From contig NZ_BAUT01000038.1 of the NCBI RefSeq assembly GCF_000513095.1, positions 1-38,578 on the forward strand: 38,578 nt of DNA, given 5' to 3'. The DNA comes from Halalkalibacter wakoensis JCM 9140 (GTDB lineage: Bacteria > Bacillota > Bacilli > Bacillales > Bacillaceae_D). How positions within the stretch are numbered: position 1 is the stretch's first letter; every line of letters starts with the position of its first letter. Made by a program: the position numbers and the translations under genes. Below are positions 35,305 through 38,578 of the stretch, piece after piece. A model generated the notes under the pieces. The model was not told the DNA's origin, did no database searches, and saw only the letters and a list, made by a program, of their open reading frames with translations.

Positions 35305-35739
35305 ATGGTGATTATACGAAAGGCAACAGCAGCAGAGCTTCAATTCATTAAAAACTATGCACCTATTGTCCAGGAAGAAGCCACAGTCGGATATGCTACT
35401 GGTGACAAACTGATGATGAATGATCAATTGCATTATTTTTACCAGACAGAATACTTAGCTTTAACAAATCAAGGGAATATGTACGGCTGGATTTTGGTCG
35501 GACAAACAAAAACACCGATTGATCCAGAACCAGTCGGAATGATATTAGAATTATATGTACTTCCAGCATATAGAAAAAAGGGTTACGGGGAGTTACTAAT
35601 GAACTCGGCAATGGAATATTTGCGCAATCAACATTTTAAAAAGGTTCAATTAAATGTCTTTGCAGGAAATCGAGCTAAACAATTATATGAAGAGCTTGGA
35701 TTTAAGGATGTTTCAACATTGATGGAAAGACCATTGTAG
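35305..35739 (+). CDS. GNAT-family N-acetyltransferase
   Basis: 144 aa. IIRKATAAELQFIKNYAP starts the GNAT fold; PVGMILELYVLPAYRKKGYGELLMNSAMEYL holds motif A with the acetyl-CoA loop RKKGYG, and VQLNVFAGNRAKQLYEELGF is motif B. The start is ATG 35305, preceded by GGGGGGGAAG; the longer in-frame start at 35227 has no ribosome site. The acceptor is unknown. A polyamine is conceivable given aguA-aguB next door, but a strong terminator separates them. Confidence 0.88.
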   Translation: MVIIRKATAAELQFIKNYAPIVQEEATVGYATGDKLMMNDQLHYFYQTEYLALTNQGNMYGWILVGQTKTPIDPEPVGMILELYVLPAYRKKGYGELLMNSAMEYLRNQHFKKVQLNVFAGNRAKQLYEELGFKDVSTLMERPL

Positions 35740-35758
35740 GTTTACTAGGAGCATGAAG

Positions 35759-35799
35759 ATGCCTATATGCGAGCGATTCCTACCATATAGGCATTTTTT
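35759..35799 (+). terminator. Terminator of the GNAT gene
   Basis: Perfect 11 bp stem ATGCCTATATG / CATATAGGCAT with a 14 nt loop, then TTTTTT. Confidence 0.92.
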
Positions 35800-35895
35800 A
35801 TTTAATTTCCATTCGTTTTAATTTGAGAACGAGGCGGTTTTATTATATGATTTGTATTGCAATGAAAAAATAACTATAAAAAGAGTGATGGAACG

Positions 35896-36927
35896 ATGTA
35901 TCCTAGAGAATTAACATATAAAATGCCTGCAGAGTGGACAACCCATCAACGTACGTTCATTTCTTGGCCTATTCAAGATTCAATGGTATATCCAAATGAT
36001 TATGAAAAAGTACTAGATGGTTATGCAGAGCTTGTACATGCGATTGCTGAGTTTGAGCCAGTAACCATTGTTGCGAATCCCAATGATATAGATAAGCTAA
36101 GAACCCTTTTTGTTGATGAACGAGTCGGGTTTCTCCCAATAGAACATAATGATGCGTGGTTTCGTGATAACGGACCAACATTTGTAAAAAATGAAGAAGG
36201 GGAAATTGCGGGAATCAATTGGATTTTTAATGCATGGGGTGAAAAATATTCACCATGGACACTAGATAATGACGTAGCACCGAAATTGCTAGAGCATTTT
36301 GGAGTTAAGAAATTTGATGCTCAAATTGTCATGGAGGGCGGCTCGTTCCATGTAGATGGCGAAGGGACGTTATTGACGACAGAGGAATGTCTATTAAATC
36401 CGAACCGTAATCCGGATCTGTCAAAGGAACAAGTTGAACAGTATTTGAAGGACTATTTAAACATTGAAAAGGTTATTTGGCTTGGTAAAGGGTTAAGCGG
36501 AGACGAAACAGATGGTCACGTTGATAATGTTGCTTGCTTTGCAGAACCAGGAAAGGTTATCATCCAAGTTTGTCATGATCCAAGTGATGATAATTACCAA
36601 ATTACTCAAGATAACCTTACTATTTTACGTAATGCGACCGACGCAAAAGGACGGAAATTGGAGATTGTTGAAATTGAGCAACCACCAGCATCTCATTTTG
36701 AAGAGAGCCGTTTAACATTAAGTTACCTGAACTTTTATTTTGTCAATGATGGGATCATCCTTCCAGTGTTTGGAGGCGCAGCAAAAGAAGCAGATCAAAA
36801 AGCGAAGGACGTTTTGCAACAAACGTTCCCAACTCGCACGATTCGTACAATCGATGGAATGGCGATCATTAAAGAAGGCGGAAATGTGCACTGCACAACC
36901 CAGCAAATGCCTACAGTAGGAAAATAG
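35896..36927 (+). CDS. aguA: Agmatine deiminase (AguA)
   Basis: Converts agmatine to N-carbamoylputrescine and ammonia, the first step of the arginine-decarboxylase route to putrescine. 343 aa. Guanidino-modifying-enzyme motifs: NDAWFRDNGPTFV (about 84-96), MEGGSFHVDGEGT (about 147-159), SGDETDGHVDNVACF (about 205-219, catalytic acid and histidine) and GGNVHCTTQQMP with the nucleophile C333. The ATG at 35896 follows AGAGTGATGG. aguB follows after 17 bp, so both act in sequence. Confidence 0.96.
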   Translation: MYPRELTYKMPAEWTTHQRTFISWPIQDSMVYPNDYEKVLDGYAELVHAIAEFEPVTIVANPNDIDKLRTLFVDERVGFLPIEHNDAWFRDNGPTFVKNEEGEIAGINWIFNAWGEKYSPWTLDNDVAPKLLEHFGVKKFDAQIVMEGGSFHVDGEGTLLTTEECLLNPNRNPDLSKEQVEQYLKDYLNIEKVIWLGKGLSGDETDGHVDNVACFAEPGKVIIQVCHDPSDDNYQITQDNLTILRNATDAKGRKLEIVEIEQPPASHFEESRLTLSYLNFYFVNDGIILPVFGGAAKEADQKAKDVLQQTFPTRTIRTIDGMAIIKEGGNVHCTTQQMPTVGK

Positions 36928-36944
36928 AAATAGAGGTGAAATAA

Positions 36945-37823
36945 ATGAGAAACGTCAAAGTAGCAGCAACGCAAATGAGCTGTTCGGGTGGAGTAGAAGA
37001 CAACATTAAAAAGGCCGAAAAACTTGTAAGAGAAGCGGCAAGTCAAGGGGCGCAAATCATCCAGATTCAAGAGCTATTTGAAACGCCTTATTTCTGTCAA
37101 AAGGAAAAATCAGATTATTATATATATGCAACTGAAGTGGAGAAAAACAAAGCCATTGCCCATTTTAAAGAAGTTGCCAAAGAGCTTGAGGTCGTACTGC
37201 CAATCAGTTTTTATGAGAAAAAAAACAATGCGAGATACAATTCTTTAGCTGTTATTGATGCAGATGGTGAAGTTCTAGGGGTTTATCGTAAGAGTCACAT
37301 TCCGGATGGGCCTGGTTATGAAGAGAAATTTTATTTTAATCCAGGAGATACGGGTTTTAAAGTGTGGGAAACGCGTTATGCGAAAATTGGAGTCGGGATT
37401 TGTTGGGATCAATGGTACCCAGAGGCAGCTCGTTGCATGGCTTTGATGGGTGCTGAAATTTTATTTTACCCAACCGCAATTGGTTCGGAGCCCCAAGATG
37501 CTGGAATTGATTCAAAAGATCATTGGCAAACCTGCATGTTAGGACATGCTGCTTGTAACTTAGTTCCAGTTGTGGCATCAAACCGTGTTGGAGTGGAAGA
37601 AGACGAGGATTCAAAAATTACGTTTTATGGCTCTTCCTTTATTGCTGGACCTCAAGGCAACAAAGTGGCAGAAGCTGACCGTACTGAAGAAACGGTTCTA
37701 GTGGCAGAGTTTGATTTAGATGCACTTGATATTCAACGAATTGAATGGGGCATCTTCCGTGACCGCAGACCGGATCTATATAAAATCATTACGTCGTATG
37801 ACGGCGAATTGATTATCAAATAG
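36945..37823 (+). CDS. aguB: N-carbamoylputrescine amidohydrolase (AguB)
   Basis: Hydrolyses N-carbamoylputrescine to putrescine, CO2 and ammonia. Nitrilase-fold enzyme of 292 aa with triad E43 (QELFETPYF), K116 (YRKSHIPDGPGYEEKFYF) and C153 (GICWDQWYPEAAR). The stretch HIPDGPGYxEKFYFxPGDTGF and GSEPQD are typical of AguB rather than of other nitrilases. Ribosome site AGAGGTG. Second gene of the aguA-aguB operon. Confidence 0.96.
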   Translation: MRNVKVAATQMSCSGGVEDNIKKAEKLVREAASQGAQIIQIQELFETPYFCQKEKSDYYIYATEVEKNKAIAHFKEVAKELEVVLPISFYEKKNNARYNSLAVIDADGEVLGVYRKSHIPDGPGYEEKFYFNPGDTGFKVWETRYAKIGVGICWDQWYPEAARCMALMGAEILFYPTAIGSEPQDAGIDSKDHWQTCMLGHAACNLVPVVASNRVGVEEDEDSKITFYGSSFIAGPQGNKVAEADRTEETVLVAEFDLDALDIQRIEWGIFRDRRPDLYKIITSYDGELIIK

Positions 37824-37831
37824 TTAAAAAT

Positions 37832-37870
37832 AGAGACCTGGTCTTTCACGAATGGTGGCAGCAGGTCTCT
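37832..37870 (+). terminator. Possible terminator of aguA-aguB
   Basis: Stem AGAGACCTG / CAGGTCTCT (9 bp) with a 21 nt loop, but only TTTACAT follows, so the U-tract is poor. Readthrough into the next gene is possible. Confidence 0.5.
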
Positions 37871-37894
37871 TTACATGAAAAAGGAGAGAACGAT

Positions 37895-38319
37895 ATGACC
37901 CGTTTGTTGCCTTATTTAGTGATGGATGGCCGTGCCAAGGAAGCAGTTGTCTTTTATGAAAAAGCTTTAGGCGCAAAAGTAAAAGGGATTCAGACGTTTG
38001 GTGAAATGCCAGCAAACCCTAATTTCCCTCCGATGCCAGATGAAGCGAAGAACCGAGTAGCACATGCGATGATCCAAGTCGGAGAAACTAATATGATGTT
38101 ATCCGATACGTTTCCGGGCACACCTCACGAAAAGGGGAATCATATAACAATTTGTATTATGGCGGATACAAAGGAACAAGCACAACAGTTTTATGATTCA
38201 TTGCAAGAAGGTGGCGAGGTGACGATGCTTTACAGGAAACATTTTGGAGTCCTGCTTATGGGATTGTGATAGATCAATTTGGCGTGACGTTTCAGATCTC
38301 AGTTGAGGCTAGTGAGTAG
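37895..38319 (+). pseudogene. VOC/PhnB-like (glyoxalase superfamily) protein, frameshifted near the end
   Basis: MTRLLPYLVMDGRAKEAVVFYEKALGA opens a VOC fold of the PhnB/3-demethylubiquinone-methyltransferase-like group. It continues through HAMIQVGETNMMLSDTF and DTKEQAQQFYDSLQEGGEVTM, then runs out of frame and stops at 38269. Adding one T at the run 38229-38231 restores QETFWSPAYGIVIDQFGVTFQISVEAS to the stop at 38317-38319, exactly the expected family ending (about 141 aa). Everything else is intact. Ribosome site AAAGGAGAG. It may be read through from aguB. Function unknown; small-molecule binding or antibiotic/metabolite modification is usual in the fold. Confidence 0.85.
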
Positions 38320-38328
38320 AATGAGAGA

Positions 38329-38362
38329 AGAGGATGAACCTGTAGGTTTGTGCTCTTTTTTT
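38329..38362 (+). terminator. Terminator after the VOC gene
   Basis: AGAGGATGAACC / GGTTTGTGCTCT with a TGTA loop, one mismatch and two G-U pairs, then seven T. Confidence 0.7.
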
Positions 38363-38578
38363 ATTGTGTTGATGTCTGTGAGGAGAGGGAAACAGGTTAG
38401 AGGGAACAAAAAAGGGAGGAGGTATGGTGTCCTTTGGGAAAATAACCTTGCAAATAAATGGATTCCTCTCTAAAACAACTTCAAGAGGTACCTGAAGAAA
38501 AAGAAACGAGGAAAGCTGAGGAAACATCCGGTCATACTAAAGTAGTTAAGGATAGAATGTAACCCTAGCAGGGGAATG
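38363..38578. other. Unassigned end of the window
   Basis: A perfect SD-like AGGAGGT (38417-38423) is followed at once by ATG 38424, opening a 23-codon frame (MVSFGKITLQINGFL...). Another frame from ATG 38458 to 38562 encodes 34 mostly charged residues (MDSSLKQLQEVPEEKE...) without its own ribosome site. They may be two parts of one small gene broken by an indel, but I do not recognise it. Confidence 0.25.

Overview
The window looks like chromosomal DNA of an alkaliphilic, spore-forming Bacillaceae (Halalkalibacter/Alkalihalobacillus type). The base composition is low-GC, Shine-Dalgarno sites are strong AGGAGG types, PerR, Fur and CcpA boxes look like those of Bacillus, there is a spore-coat-type ATP-grasp protein, and exported proteins are very acidic. 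The clearest marker is a 941-residue S-layer-anchored GH5 cellulase. Its length and catalytic residue numbering (E373, E485) agree with what I recall of alkaline cellulase K from Bacillus sp. KSM-635. Two near-perfect ParB/Spo0J parS sites suggest the origin-proximal part of the chromosome.

Layout. 1-1310: two 42-43 bp inverted-repeat units, a NERD/zinc-ribbon protein on the minus strand, and a doubtful small ORF. 1444-5270: mqo (malate:quinone oxidoreductase), then the convergent ahpC-ahpF peroxide operon behind a PerR-type promoter. 5629-8646: a membrane GGDEF protein, a Fur-box-controlled ferredoxin-NADP reductase and a luciferase-like flavin oxidoreductase. 8699-11658: the cellulase with its promoter, two cre boxes and an unusual SD-like leader element. 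11825-15938: a frameshifted FAD/NAD(P) oxidoreductase, a small GFWRNH-motif protein divergent from a YheC/YheD-like ATP-grasp gene, and a frameshifted YuiH-like molybdenum oxidoreductase. 16196-21371: rlmN-type methylase, a chemoreceptor and an orphan peptide-binding lipoprotein. 21415-26744: modABC molybdate transporter (parS inside modC), a frameshifted ACR3/bile-acid-symporter-type carrier, a GC-rich Bacillaceae repeat and a BCCT betaine transporter. 26859-33555: a small DUF2564-like protein, ppc, a nitrilase-family enzyme with a GNAT-like protein and an AraC regulator, and a ZIP-like membrane protein. 33658-38319: an N-terminally extended Dps, a MITE-like repeat next to the second parS, YpiB, a GNAT, aguA-aguB (agmatine to putrescine) and a frameshifted VOC protein.

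How the genes work together. Several serve oxidative and metal stress (AhpCF, Dps, Fur-controlled reductase). modABC could supply molybdenum to the YuiH-like enzyme, ppc and mqo support the TCA cycle, the BCCT carrier serves osmoprotection, and AguAB makes putrescine. Nearly every transcription unit ends in a clear intrinsic terminator, several of them bidirectional.

Quality note. Four genes (oxidoreductase, YuiH-like, ACR3-like, VOC) are broken by small indels, almost all single-base losses in short homopolymers while the rest of the protein is intact. This looks more like sequence error than four independent gene decays. No rRNA, tRNA, CRISPR array, prophage or complete insertion sequence was seen. 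I found no convincing new multi-gene system. The best leads are the two parS sites, the cellulase leader and the GFWRNH/ATP-grasp pair.
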